Shown here: positions 1 to 7,674 of the stretch, piece after piece
Layout of the letters: each line of letters begins with the position of its first letter
Numbering within the stretch: the first letter of the stretch is position 1
Source of the DNA: a virus
Length of the DNA stretch: 35,940 nucleotides
Virus record (IMG/VR): IMGVR_UViG_3300037331_000047
Coordinates: 1 to 35,940 of that record
Reading direction: 5' to 3' (one strand)
The notes under the pieces: generated by a model
Told to the model about the DNA's origin: nothing
The model's input: only the letters and a program-made list of their open reading frames with translations
The model's database searches: none
Translations under genes and position numbers: made by a program

Positions 1-599
1 TCGGAGTTAGCTCCGACACGCACCGCATCACCGGCTACATAACCTCACCCGGCTCCTCTGTGGGCCTCGTCGGCCCCGGTCACTGGCCCGTGGAGGTGCA
101 AGAGATGAACGCGCCTAGCTGGGACGATGCGCTGGATGGGTGGCGAGCACGCAAGGCTCCCGACGGGCAGAGAACGAAGTACTACGTCTTCGTCGTCGAC
201 GACGCTCAGGGCTTGGCCGCGGGCATCTTCGCGGTGCCGGTCAAGCATGTCGTCGGTGCCTGGAGTGCCTCAGTCGACGCTCGCTTTCACGCCGAGGCCA
301 TCGCCAAGAAGGCCGAGACAGACCTGGCCAAAGAGCGAGAAGACCGCGTGGAGATTGCCAGAACGCAGGGCGAGTCGGCCATGAATCACCGCGTGCTGGC
401 CATCAACGACTTTGTCGCTGAGGTGGTGGGCAAGCCTGACGCGGTGCGCGTCACCGCCAGGGGCAGTGTCGGCTGGGACAGCATCCTCGACCGAGCACGG
501 TTCACCGTCGCTGGCACAGTGACGATGACCATTGCCGACTTCAACCGTGTGCTCAATACCATCAGCGAGTTGAAGACTGAACTCGCTGACCGAGGGTAG
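1..599 (+). CDS. Hypothetical protein, 5' truncated
   Basis: The frame is open from base 3 to a TAG stop at 597-599, and the residues before the first possible start (GTG at 60) read as ordinary protein. The gene therefore probably begins left of the window. The visible part is about 198 residues. It has a charged stretch around the middle rich in Ala, Glu and Lys that may be helical, followed by a C-terminal part with alternating hydrophobic residues. I recognise no family. It is the first of a rightward string of small genes. If it is complete, the GTG at 60 would be the start, but no convincing ribosome binding site precedes it. Confidence 0.6.
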   Translation, partial: GVSSDTHRITGYITSPGSSVGLVGPGHWPVEVQEMNAPSWDDALDGWRARKAPDGQRTKYYVFVVDDAQGLAAGIFAVPVKHVVGAWSASVDARFHAEAIAKKAETDLAKEREDRVEIARTQGESAMNHRVLAINDFVAEVVGKPDAVRVTARGSVGWDSILDRARFTVAGTVTMTIADFNRVLNTISELKTELADRG

Positions 600-611
600 C
601 CACGCTGTACC

Positions 612-635
612 GGGGGGCGGGCAAGCCCCGCCCCC
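612..635 (+). other. GC-rich hairpin between genes
   Basis: A G-rich arm (ggggggcgggc) and a C-rich arm (gccccgccccc) separated by AA fold back with one bulge. There is no T-run after it, so it is unlikely to be a simple intrinsic terminator. A similar structure occurs at 1532-1547, also just upstream of a start, which suggests a processing or translation-control element. Confidence 0.4.
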
Positions 636-677
636 TGCGACCCCCACCCGCCACAAACAACTCCAAAGGAGGTAATC

Positions 678-1439
678 ATGACCATCACAGACCTCACCGA
701 GAAGGTGACGTTCGACACCTACAGCTACCTGCAGGATGGCCTCGACTATTGGCCGGTGTGCAAGCGTTGCGGGGGCACCGGCAACGTCGGCATCTACTGG
801 GTCGAAGGCGGTAGCTGTTTCGACTGCCGCGGTCGTGGCACAACCGCGCGAGTTCCACTGACGGAAACCCAGGCCCGCACGCGGGCACAGCAACTCAACC
901 GCTCACGAGATGCCCGCGTGGCAAAGCGCGCAAGCGAGCAGGAGAGCGGCCTTGCCACCGCGCTCGCTCTGCGAGCAGCGTTTGAAGCTGCGCATCCGGA
1001 GCTTGTCGGCGCACTGCAGTCGGCTCAGGGTGGCTTCTTGGAACGACTGCGCGAGGCGCTGGAGCAGAACGGAACGCTCACCGCGAACCAAGTCAAGGCA
1101 GGCCTCGACGTGATGGCCAGCGATGCCGAGAGGGCACTCCTGCGGGATGAACGAAGCCTCCTCAGCCACGCTCTCGGTGAGCCGGGGGAGAAGGTCGCAG
1201 TCACCGGCACCATCGAGACCCTGACCAGCATTGCGGGAAGCTACGGAAGCTCGATGCTGGTGGTCTTGGTCACTGATGGGCAGGTCGTCGTCAAGACCTT
1301 CACCACAGCGGCATGGGGCTGGGAGGTATCGCGCGGCGAGCGGGTAACCCTGGCAGGAACCGTCAAGAAGAACGAGACCTACCAGGGCGTGACTGCCTCG
1401 GTACTGACTCGGTGCAAGAAGACAGCGGCAAGCGCGTGA
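678..1439 (+). CDS. DnaJ-type zinc-motif protein with OB-like C-terminus
   Basis: A 253-residue protein. Near residues 28-55 it has two CxxCxGxG-type knuckles (CKRCGGTG and CFDCRGRG), the signature of the DnaJ central zinc-binding domain, here as one pair instead of the usual two. The middle is helical and Arg/Ala-rich. The last 80 residues alternate strands and glycines in a way that resembles an OB fold (VAVTGTIETL, then VTLAGTVKK), which is my inference. There is no J domain, so it is not a chaperone cofactor. A role in nucleic acid or protein binding is more likely. The start is well supported by AAAGGAGG about seven bases before ATG. The stop overlaps the GTG of the next small gene. Confidence 0.75.
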   Translation: MTITDLTEKVTFDTYSYLQDGLDYWPVCKRCGGTGNVGIYWVEGGSCFDCRGRGTTARVPLTETQARTRAQQLNRSRDARVAKRASEQESGLATALALRAAFEAAHPELVGALQSAQGGFLERLREALEQNGTLTANQVKAGLDVMASDAERALLRDERSLLSHALGEPGEKVAVTGTIETLTSIAGSYGSSMLVVLVTDGQVVVKTFTTAAWGWEVSRGERVTLAGTVKKNETYQGVTASVLTRCKKTAASA

Positions 1440-1525
1440 GGCGGCTCGGGCAGGTCATCGGCGTTCTCATCCTTGTAGGGCTGTACCTCGTAGCGGGAAG
1501 TATCTGCGAAGTTCCAGCGTGCTAA
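1436..1525 (+). CDS. Putative 29-residue membrane peptide
   Basis: A short frame begins with GTG overlapping the upstream TGA (GTGA) and ends at TAA 1523-1525. The peptide is two Arg, then a hydrophobic stretch (VIGVLILVGLYLVAGSI) long enough for one membrane span, then a short tail with two Cys. The overlap and the clear hydrophobic character favour a real gene. The small size and weak ribosome site keep confidence moderate. Confidence 0.45.
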   Translation: MRRLGQVIGVLILVGLYLVAGSICEVPAC

Positions 1526-1531
1526 GCACTC

Positions 1532-1547
1532 GGGGGGCAAGCCCCCC
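1532..1547 (+). other. Perfect GC hairpin in leader of next gene
   Basis: GGGGGGC, AA, GCCCCCC form a near-perfect stem directly after the stop of the small membrane peptide and 35 bases before the next ATG. No T-run follows. It resembles the hairpin at 612-635 in sequence and position. Confidence 0.4.
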
Positions 1548-1581
1548 AGACCCCCCACCAACACCGACGAAAGGCACGCTC

Positions 1582-2127
1582 ATGGATGACACACGATTTA
1601 CTGCAGGCAACGGCTGGTGGGTGGAGGGGGTGGTTCTGCGCCATCCAGGTGGTGCGCCCGAAATGAACGTCTTATCCAGTCCTGCGCAAGCCCTCATGGA
1701 GTACGGCGCGCGCAACGCTCAGGCTGAGCGCGACGCAGAGTTGGGGCGGTGGCGGTCAGTAGCACACCCTGACTGGGTTGTGTACCTTGCCTCCGACGCC
1801 GGTGATATTGACGATGCGAATTACCGGGAATGTGTCGTGATTGACGAACGCAATGGTGAGCGGTGGCGCTATGGCTCGGACATCACGGTTTGCCATAGCG
1901 GTGAAGGTAAGGAGGTGGCTCGTGAGTTTTTCGCGGCGCACCCTGTCCCTGAACTAAAACCGTGGCACGATGCCGAAGAGGGCGAAGTGTGGGTGCTGAC
2001 TGCCCCCCGCACTGAGTTCGCGGCGCTCTATCTGAGCGGAGCGTTTCGACACGCGGGTAGCGGCGTGGAACTGATACTGACCAACGTAATTGCGGGTCGG
2101 CGTATCTGGCCGGAGATGACCCCGTGA
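1582..2127 (+). CDS. Hypothetical protein
   Basis: A 181-residue acidic protein (first residues MDDTRFTAGNGWW). It contains several Trp-containing segments (WRSVAHPDWVVYLASDAGD, then WRYGSD) that could form a small beta-rich domain. I do not recognise the family. The ATG at 1582 is chosen over the longer frame because GAAAGG lies eight bases before it, inside a leader that recurs before the start at 2330. The stop overlaps the next start as GTGA. Confidence 0.65.
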   Translation: MDDTRFTAGNGWWVEGVVLRHPGGAPEMNVLSSPAQALMEYGARNAQAERDAELGRWRSVAHPDWVVYLASDAGDIDDANYRECVVIDERNGERWRYGSDITVCHSGEGKEVAREFFAAHPVPELKPWHDAEEGEVWVLTAPRTEFAALYLSGAFRHAGSGVELILTNVIAGRRIWPEMTP

Positions 2128-2288
2128 CTGACGCGCAGGCGGCGTTAACGGAGATTCGCGAGCTATCTGCCCGCGTGGCAGAGCACCATACCGACCACAT
2201 CAGCACTCACTATGAGGGCTGTTTCGTATTCCACGCCGGTTGCTTGGCCCACGTCATTCACACGATGTGCGTGGAGGTCTCCTGGTGA
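2124..2288 (+). CDS. Small Cys/His-containing hypothetical protein
   Basis: A 54-residue frame begins with GTG overlapping the preceding stop (GTGA) and ends at TGA 2286-2288. The first half is a likely helix (AQAALTEIRELSARVAEHH). The second half carries six more His/Cys residues (HISTH, CFVFHAGCLAHVIHTMC), which could bind a metal. The overlap geometry matches the other small genes of this operon. No family recognised. Confidence 0.55.
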   Translation: MTDAQAALTEIRELSARVAEHHTDHISTHYEGCFVFHAGCLAHVIHTMCVEVSW

Positions 2289-2329
2289 GTTCTGGCCCCC
2301 TACCAACAACACCAACGAAAGGCACGACC

Positions 2330-2500
2330 ATGATGAACATGCTAGAAGGCTCCGCGAGTGTGGGGGAGTGGCGCGTCCGTGTACAGGGCGAATGGGTGTT
2401 CACGGGAACCCGCAAAGAAGCGCGTCGTCAGGCTGATGCTGAGGCTGAACGAGAGTGGCAACCCGACGCGAAAGTGACCATAAGGATTGTCAAGAACTAG
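2330..2500 (+). CDS. Small hypothetical protein
   Basis: A 56-residue protein starting MMNMLEGSASVGEW. It has a short beta-like N-terminus, an Arg/Ala/Glu-rich predicted helix (KEARRQADAEAERE) and a final strand (KVTIRIVKN). This arrangement is common in small phage DUF proteins, but I cannot name one. The start at 2330 follows the repeated leader ACGAAAGGCACGACC. A second ATG at 2333 is also possible. Confidence 0.6.
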   Translation: MMNMLEGSASVGEWRVRVQGEWVFTGTRKEARRQADAEAEREWQPDAKVTIRIVKN

Positions 2501-2563
2501 CAGGTCGAAACCGCGAGAGCGGTCTTGGGGTGATGCCCCAACTGACGAGACCAAGGAGTCATC

Positions 2564-2959
2564 ATGCACCTCAGCACCCGCAGTGCGGCAAAGCGCCGAG
2601 AGCAAGCCATCAAGATTCTGCAGGCCCGAGTGGCTCTGCGGATGACAGCCTTTCCGGAGGTCTTCCCTGGAGGAGAGAACCTCCTGCGGCTGAGCCTCGA
2701 ACGACTCGATGAGTACACCTCGCGGAAAGACCCGTTCGTCGTTACGCGGAGGGTCTATCTGCCCACATTTCGAGAGCACCAACGGCTCAGCAACCTGGGG
2801 TTAACTGAGGTCGAGTACATGCTGGAAACTATCTCTCGCGGGTGGCTCCTACTTGCCACAGCGGAGACCTCAAAGGTCAGCATCACTCCCCAGAGCATCA
2901 TCGAGTACAAACCCCTAAGCCGATTCTTCAAGAAGGAGAGCACCAATGAAGCTGTTTAG
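2564..2959 (+). CDS. Hypothetical protein
   Basis: A 131-residue basic protein. The first 35 residues look helical and Arg-rich (STRSAAKRREQAIKILQARV). The rest mixes short helices and strands. The start has a good ribosome site (AAGGAG, five bases before ATG). A small hairpin (TTGGGGTGATGCCCCAA) precedes it at about 2525-2541. The end overlaps the next gene by 14 bases. No recognisable family. Confidence 0.65.
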   Translation: MHLSTRSAAKRREQAIKILQARVALRMTAFPEVFPGGENLLRLSLERLDEYTSRKDPFVVTRRVYLPTFREHQRLSNLGLTEVEYMLETISRGWLLLATAETSKVSITPQSIIEYKPLSRFFKKESTNEAV

Positions 2960-3332
2960 CCTGTTCCGTAAGAACCCCCTCGTCCAGCAGATTGCAAGCG
3001 ACAGCGGAGCAACCACCCTCACGCTCAACAGCGCCTACGCAGAAGAACGGCGAGCGCGAAACGCGCACTGGTGGGCGTGCGCTACCGAAGCAGTAGAGCG
3101 GCTCGTGCTGAGGAACCGCCCCTTCACCGCAGACGATGTCTGGTACGAGTTGCGGGCCACGCGGCCCGAAGCACAGACCACCGACAACCGAGCAATGGGG
3201 AGCGTCATGCAGGCCGCATGCCGCGATGGTCTCATCGTGCCTACCGCGGAGTTTCGAGCCAGCAACCGCCGCTCGACGCATCGTAACCCAAAGCGCGTTT
3301 GGGCACCCGCACCCGCGGGAGGCACCGTGTGA
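2946..3332 (+). CDS. Winged-helix-like hypothetical protein
   Basis: A 128-residue protein. Residues 35-105 (roughly from ARNAHWWACATEAVERLV to ACRDGLIVPT) have the spacing of a winged helix: three helices, then a short wing ending before a basic tail (SNRRSTHRNPKRVW). Similar small proteins in actinophages are thought to bind DNA. Both the fold and the role are inferences. AAGAAGGAGAG precedes the ATG. The gene shares GTGA with the next gene. Confidence 0.6.
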   Translation: MKLFSLFRKNPLVQQIASDSGATTLTLNSAYAEERRARNAHWWACATEAVERLVLRNRPFTADDVWYELRATRPEAQTTDNRAMGSVMQAACRDGLIVPTAEFRASNRRSTHRNPKRVWAPAPAGGTV

Positions 3333-3550
3333 GCCTCCGTAAGGAGATGAAGCAACTCCAAGAAGAGGCTACCAATCAGGGGTGGGAAGTGCGCATCCTC
3401 ACTTCCGGTCATTTATGCTGGGTCTCCCCCGAGGGCCGAAAGGTGTTCGGGGCACAGACACCCTCAGACCCCCGCGCAATACTCAACCACCGCTCGATAC
3501 TCCGCAGGTACGGGTTCCGAGTCGTGGCACTCCAGGAGAAGTCAAAGTGA
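3329..3550 (+). CDS. HicA-like small protein (orphan mRNA interferase fold)
   Basis: A 73-residue protein starting at the GTG that overlaps the previous stop. Its order of elements matches the HicA/dsRBD-like fold: helix (LRKEMKQLQEEATNQGW), strand, a Ser-Gly-His turn with His28 followed by aromatic residues, strand (SPEGRKVFGA), and a C-terminal helix (ILNHRSILRRYGF). HicA toxins use a His in an equivalent G-S-H turn to cleave mRNA. No HicB-like antitoxin lies beside it. The product could be a host-directed nuclease, an RNA-binding protein or a domesticated relic. Assignment is by motif and fold order only. Confidence 0.6.
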   Translation: MSLRKEMKQLQEEATNQGWEVRILTSGHLCWVSPEGRKVFGAQTPSDPRAILNHRSILRRYGFRVVALQEKSK

Positions 3551-3571
3551 AGCACAAGAAGGAGAATGACA

Positions 3572-3787
3572 ATGTCGAACAGCACATCGCCTCACACCAT
3601 TGGTGGCGAGGTCTACTTAACCGGAAAGGAGCTCGCCATTCACGTCGGGTTCCCCTACCCACAGCTTTGGACGCGGCTCGCAAGAGGCACCCTGCCTTTA
3701 GCGGACGTGAACCTGGGTCTCAAGCCGCTCTGGAAGATGAGCAACGTCGACGTCTGGCTCAAGGAGCGGGAGGAAGCGAAGCCGTGA
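3572..3787 (+). CDS. AlpA/excisionase-like HTH protein
   Basis: A 71-residue protein with a MerR-like DNA-binding layout. It has YLTGKELAIHVG as the first helix pair, PYPQLWTRLARG as the recognition region, then a wing and a helix ending in WLKEREEAKP. The family includes excisionases and AlpA-type activators. The start is set at ATG 3572 because AAGGAG lies seven bases before it. The in-frame ATG at 3566 would leave only one base of spacing. No integrase is visible, so regulation of this or the opposing operon is as likely as excision. Confidence 0.6.
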   Translation: MSNSTSPHTIGGEVYLTGKELAIHVGFPYPQLWTRLARGTLPLADVNLGLKPLWKMSNVDVWLKEREEAKP

Positions 3788-4110
3788 GCAACCTAGCACC
3801 ACAGCTTCGCGCGGCCATCGAGGTTCTGGAGCAGCTTCGGGCTGACAGCACCTCGGTGGCCGGAGCAGGCTCGGCGGCGGGAGAGGTCGCGGGGTGGGAA
3901 GAGGCGCATCGAGTCCTCAGCCTGCACCGGCTGTTAGATGCCCAGACGCAGTCACTGCAGGCAGGCTTGGTGTGGGTGCAAGAGTTCGAGAGCAATCCCG
4001 ACATGGTCTACCGTGACGGACGCAGAATGCCGGTAGACCGACTCTTCAAAGCCACCCCCGATGGGCGAGCATGCCTACGGCTCGTCGAAGCACTACTCAC
4101 CGCGAAGTAG
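3784..4110 (+). CDS. Hypothetical helical protein, last gene of rightward operon
   Basis: A 108-residue protein starting at GTG in a GTGA overlap. It is largely helical (PQLRAAIEVLEQLRADS, then HRVLSLHRLLDAQTQSLQ) with an acidic centre. The last third (RRMPVDRLFKATPDGRACLRLV) may be a separate small helix-turn. No family recognised. A strong intrinsic terminator begins 17 bases after its stop, which marks the end of the operon. Confidence 0.6.
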   Translation: MSNLAPQLRAAIEVLEQLRADSTSVAGAGSAAGEVAGWEEAHRVLSLHRLLDAQTQSLQAGLVWVQEFESNPDMVYRDGRRMPVDRLFKATPDGRACLRLVEALLTAK

Positions 4111-4126
4111 CGCCCCAGGCGCGCAC

Positions 4127-4168
4127 AAAGCCCCCCACTTCCGAGCAATCGGTGGTGGGGGGCTTTTC
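4127..4168 (+). terminator. Intrinsic terminator between convergent operons
   Basis: AAAGCCCCCCAC (4127-4138) pairs perfectly with GTGGGGGGCTTT (4155-4166) and runs into TTTT. It ends the rightward operon. On the other strand the same hairpin is followed only by CTTTGTG, so it may also stop leftward transcription, though less efficiently. It sits between the last rightward gene and the end of the leftward gene at 4232. Confidence 0.85.
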
Positions 4169-4231
4169 GTGTTTCAGCGTGTCTTACCTGCGGCTACCCG
4201 AAGCCGAGCCTCAGACGAGCCTGTTATCAAC

Positions 4232-5761
4232 TCAGATGTCTTCTAGCGCCTGCTGGATAATGAGCGTGGTCTGCTCCTCTGAGAGCTTCGCAGGCTCATC
4301 CCTGACGGCCTGAGCTTGGTTGCCAAAGATGCGGCTGAGCACCCCCCCAGAAGACTGCCGCTCGATGGTGATGCGCTCGAACTCACGGTTCTCATCCATC
4401 TTTTTCATGGTGGAAACGAGCTTGAAGAGGCGGTCTACTTCTTGGCTCAAGTTGGGGTCGCTGTAGCCTCCTCCAACATCCTCCGCGAACTTCATGAAGG
4501 CCACCCGTTGCCCCTGCATCTCAACAACGGACAGGAGAAGCGCCTTCAACTGGTCGGCAGTTTGTACCTGTACCGGAAGGTTAAACGCGCAGACCGAACC
4601 GGGCTTGAAAGCGGGGCAGTTGGCCGCGACAAAGCAGGTGTCGCACTGCCGCATGCTGGTCGCCTGAGAGCGCATCATGGGCAAGTCTTTGAGCGTCTGT
4701 GTGCCGTCTTCTGCGACGTCGATAACCTTCTGTATCTCGATACCTACCCCAGGCAGAATTGTCATCTCCTGGGGGTCACGAGGGGCCGGAGGAGTGGCAC
4801 TAACATTCCGCACTCCGACATCACTGTTAGTAGATGCCCCCATGCCCATTTCCATCAAACCGGTGTATAGGGTGTCATCACTGTTATCAGCTACTTTCTT
4901 GCCCTCGCCCGGTGTGCGACCCCCGGGGATGGAAGTAAGTCTCTTTTTACGCTCTTCTTTGTCCATGGCAATCTCCAGTTGACGGTATGACCACACAGCA
5001 ACCTTGGTGGCTTCCAGGGTGTCGTCATCGAGGAACTTCTCAAAGTCCAAGCCAGCGCCCGTGACTAAGCTCTTGTACCGAGGCCGAGCCTGGGCCTTCA
5101 TCCGCTTGGGATAGCGGACAAGCTTGGAGCCATCCCAGACAATAGTCTCGCCTCGGCGCATCGGGGAGAGCCACGAGAGCGTGCTGGCGGTGCTAAACGG
5201 AATCTGCCGGAGGTTGTCGGGCTTAGCCACGGCGAGAGCGTGGAAGGCCACAGGGTACTGCGTCTGCAACTGGCGCGTGATGCCCGCAAGGTTTGTGGCG
5301 GATTCGACCGTGGCCCCGGGGATAGCGATGTTCGCGTATGACTCCGCCCACCTCCGTAAGACGGGGATACCGTAGCTTTCGTGCCACACCACCCACATCT
5401 TCGGGTCGTTCTCAAAAGCTGCGCGGTTAGCCGCAATGGCCGGAAGCCCCAGCTTCTGACTGTCAAACTCGACCCAGCCCTCGATGCGGTCGTAGTTGTA
5501 GGCAATGAAGTCTTCGTACTCACCGGCGTACTCATCACGCTCTCGGACAGTGAGTTCAGCCTTGTCGGCTTGAACAGAGCCGCTGTCTATCCAGACCTTC
5601 ATCTCGGGTAGGAAGTGCTCCCCCACAAGATACGGCTTCGTCTTGGGCAGGCCGCGCTTGCGCAACCCCCAGAAGTTGAGCATGACGGAGTCGACTCCTG
5701 CGCGCTCCAACAGGGTGCGGTTAGAGGGAACCTCTACCCCGCCAAAAACAAGAGCGGTCAT
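4232..5761 (-). CDS. TGT/DpdA-like protein fused to a four-cysteine domain
   Basis: A 509-residue protein with two parts. Residues about 20-250 resemble the tRNA-guanine transglycosylase/DpdA barrel: a strand ending IDSGS (Asp59), an EDFI helix, a WVEFD strand, the WVVWHESYGIPVL segment, AESYANIAIPG, then HALAV and a Ser-Thr-Ser-Trp-like turn. TGT enzymes exchange guanine for a 7-deazaguanine in tRNA; DpdA does so in DNA. Residues 373-391 form a C-x2-C-x5-C-x8-C cluster, followed by a helical tail. This cluster is not the C-x-C-x2-C zinc site of true TGTs. The start overlaps the upstream stop as ATGA. Barrel identity is an inference from motif order; no preQ0 synthesis gene is visible. Confidence 0.55.
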   Translation of the reverse strand: MTALVFGGVEVPSNRTLLERAGVDSVMLNFWGLRKRGLPKTKPYLVGEHFLPEMKVWIDSGSVQADKAELTVRERDEYAGEYEDFIAYNYDRIEGWVEFDSQKLGLPAIAANRAAFENDPKMWVVWHESYGIPVLRRWAESYANIAIPGATVESATNLAGITRQLQTQYPVAFHALAVAKPDNLRQIPFSTASTLSWLSPMRRGETIVWDGSKLVRYPKRMKAQARPRYKSLVTGAGLDFEKFLDDDTLEATKVAVWSYRQLEIAMDKEERKKRLTSIPGGRTPGEGKKVADNSDDTLYTGLMEMGMGASTNSDVGVRNVSATPPAPRDPQEMTILPGVGIEIQKVIDVAEDGTQTLKDLPMMRSQATSMRQCDTCFVAANCPAFKPGSVCAFNLPVQVQTADQLKALLLSVVEMQGQRVAFMKFAEDVGGGYSDPNLSQEVDRLFKLVSTMKKMDENREFERITIERQSSGGVLSRIFGNQAQAVRDEPAKLSEEQTTLIIQQALEDI

Positions 5762-6252
5762 CGGTCGTTCCCGAAGTTGACACCCTCGGTGCGCTTGACG
5801 CGAGCATCCTGCGTGCGCTGGGTGTTCTGCTTCTCGATAGCCGCCTCGATTTCCCCCCAGGAACGAAACGCCCGCGGGGCATCGGGGCGAAACTCTGCTC
5901 GTAGATACGAGGGGACACCGAACATGACGCTGGGGATGCCGAGGTCAAAGGCGAACGCCCACAGGGTGGGGTTCGAAGTGATGAAGAGGTCTATCGACCC
6001 GCGAGAACGGGCGGCGGTGATTTGGCGCTTGGGAAGCTCCTCGTCGACGAGGCCAATGGAGGTATCCACGATGTCGTCGAAGTCGACAATCTTGTTGATG
6101 TCGAGCCACCGCTCAGTGTCGATGCGCGGTGACGACGACATGAGCACGAGCTGGTTGAAGACGGTCAGCGTACCGACAAGAATTACTCCCGTGGCAATAG
6201 GCTCCTCAGCCCTGCCCCGCATAACTCCGTCAATCTCCACAAGAATACGCAT
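5758..6252 (-). CDS. Degenerate HAD-like protein
   Basis: A 164-residue protein that opens with a hydrophobic strand and EIDGVM. This is the position of HAD motif I (DxDG), but the nucleophilic first Asp is Glu. A later segment (FNQLVLMSSSP) fits motif II. The strand-turn GSIDLFITSNP and Lys/Arg-rich regions follow. HAD enzymes form a phospho-Asp intermediate, so the substitution argues against normal phosphatase activity. It overlaps the downstream TGT-like gene by ATGA, so the two are translationally linked. Confidence 0.5.
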   Translation of the reverse strand: MRILVEIDGVMRGRAEEPIATGVILVGTLTVFNQLVLMSSSPRIDTERWLDINKIVDFDDIVDTSIGLVDEELPKRQITAARSRGSIDLFITSNPTLWAFAFDLGIPSVMFGVPSYLRAEFRPDAPRAFRSWGEIEAAIEKQNTQRTQDARVKRTEGVNFGNDR

Positions 6253-6290
6253 AGGCCCATCTTAACGACGATTGTTCTCAGCCGCGGGGG

Positions 6291-7205
6291 CTAAGCACCC
6301 CCACGAACGTACTGCAGTGCCGCACGGCGGATGAGGACATCCGCAGACGGAAGCTCGGCTCCGTAGAGCTCCATCTCGCGCTTGGAGTTCATAGACGAGA
6401 TGTGCTCCCGCAGAACCCTGAGCATCGGGATAGTGCCCGAACGCTTAGCGGCTTGCCAGCGGTAGTTGTGGAAGTCGTTGTAGCCCTCGCCCTGCGGGGA
6501 AAACGCCAGCATGCGGTTCTGGTGAATCTCGTCAAAGAGAGCGTCACCCTGCTGAGCTGCGGCCAGAAGACGAACCTCCACATTGCGACGTTGGGGGCCT
6601 GCACGGGTGTTATCCCAGTCCTGCTTAGCCTGGAGGAAGCGTGCGGAGGCTTGCGCGGCCATCACTCGGTCATTGTGCGCCACAGACTCCCACGCGGGAG
6701 GGCTCGGTGCGGTAGCTCCGGGGTCGGGGGTGACTGTCCACTCATTGAACTTCAAGTCGTACGCCGCGTAGGGATGAATGGTACGGATGTCCGTGGCTCC
6801 GGGGTTGACGTAGAACGTCACCTCGTAGTTATTCCAGTTAGCTGTTTTCGGCTGGAGTCCAGTGCGGAACTCCTCGTTCATTTGAAAGCTAATCTCCCGG
6901 TCAGACAGGCCGGAGTACTCCGGGTTGGCGCGACGGAAGTCAACGTAGTCAACGCCGACGAGAACATCGAGGTCTCCCGGCGAGCGAGCCGCTTCCCACT
7001 GGTACGAGACCCCCGAGCCCGCAATCCAGGCGTGGCTCCAAAGTTCGGCGTGGCGGTACTCTTTGGCATAAAAGTCGTACAGCAGCGTGAGAAGTCCCTG
7101 ACGGACCCAACTGCGAATGGTTCGGCCCTCAAACAGGGTCGGGTCGAGAATCTGTGACGGCGCACTGAAGTACGACGTCGGGTAGTTCTCGCTGAAAGAA
7201 TCCAT
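6291..7205 (-). CDS. Nucleotidyltransferase-superfamily protein
   Basis: A 304-residue protein. Residues 62-80 hold the signature of the Pol beta/MNT nucleotidyltransferase superfamily: AGSG (Gly63, Ser64), a 13-residue gap, then DLD (78-80) on a hydrophobic strand (LDVLVGVDY). The third acidic residue could be the Glu in the strand NYEVTFYVNP. Such enzymes move NMP onto protein, nucleic acid or small-molecule targets. The target is not evident. The C-terminal third is helical, with many Arg and Gln. Similar genes are common in actinophages. It stands in the same transcription unit as the TGT-like gene. Confidence 0.7.
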   Translation of the reverse strand: MDSFSENYPTSYFSAPSQILDPTLFEGRTIRSWVRQGLLTLLYDFYAKEYRHAELWSHAWIAGSGVSYQWEAARSPGDLDVLVGVDYVDFRRANPEYSGLSDREISFQMNEEFRTGLQPKTANWNNYEVTFYVNPGATDIRTIHPYAAYDLKFNEWTVTPDPGATAPSPPAWESVAHNDRVMAAQASARFLQAKQDWDNTRAGPQRRNVEVRLLAAAQQGDALFDEIHQNRMLAFSPQGEGYNDFHNYRWQAAKRSGTIPMLRVLREHISSMNSKREMELYGAELPSADVLIRRAALQYVRGGA

Positions 7206-7246
7206 ACTTTCAGTTTAGGGCGTTTCCGCTCCTTTGGAGATGCTAC

Positions 7247-7666
7247 CTACGCGTGAGGGTCTTTGATAGAAAGCTCAATGCCGCGCTCGGCCAGCGCCAG
7301 ACGAAGGGTGTCGGCCTGAGTCGCAGGGGTCGCCATCTGCGACGACATCATGGACTGAAGGACATTAGCAACGCTGTCGATGATGACACCGTTGTTCATC
7401 TCCGTCGCAATCTTCTGGCAGGTAGAGATGATGTCGGCGGAGGTGGCGTAGCGGTCGACCTCGGGGGGCTTGACTGGGAGTTCTGAGGTGCGCAGTACAA
7501 CACAGCCGTCGTGCTGTACTTCTACCATGAAGTAGAAGACGGCCTTGTGGGCTTCCGGGTTCTCGGACGACTCAGAAGTCTCGTCCTGGGGTGCCGCGTC
7601 GACGTGGTCGTCGGCCTCGGTGACGGGGAAAGAGTCTTCGGGGGAGTGTGCCTGGTCGTGTTCCAT
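7247..7666 (-). CDS. Hypothetical acidic protein
   Basis: A 139-residue protein. The first 45 residues are strongly acidic and probably disordered (rich in Asp, Glu, Ser). The rest has a strand pair (AVFYFMVEVQHDGCVVLRT) and a helical C-terminus (IISTCQKIATEM, SVANVLQSMM). No family recognised. The ATG is preceded by AAGGGACATC, a reasonable ribosome site. Confidence 0.6.
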   Translation of the reverse strand: MEHDQAHSPEDSFPVTEADDHVDAAPQDETSESSENPEAHKAVFYFMVEVQHDGCVVLRTSELPVKPPEVDRYATSADIISTCQKIATEMNNGVIIDSVANVLQSMMSSQMATPATQADTLRLALAERGIELSIKDPHA

Positions 7667-7674
7667 GATGTCCC

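Noticed and set aside
4061-4313. Short rightward frames across the intergenic terminator
   Set aside because: They run through the terminator hairpin and into the antisense of the TGT-like gene. They show no ribosome site.
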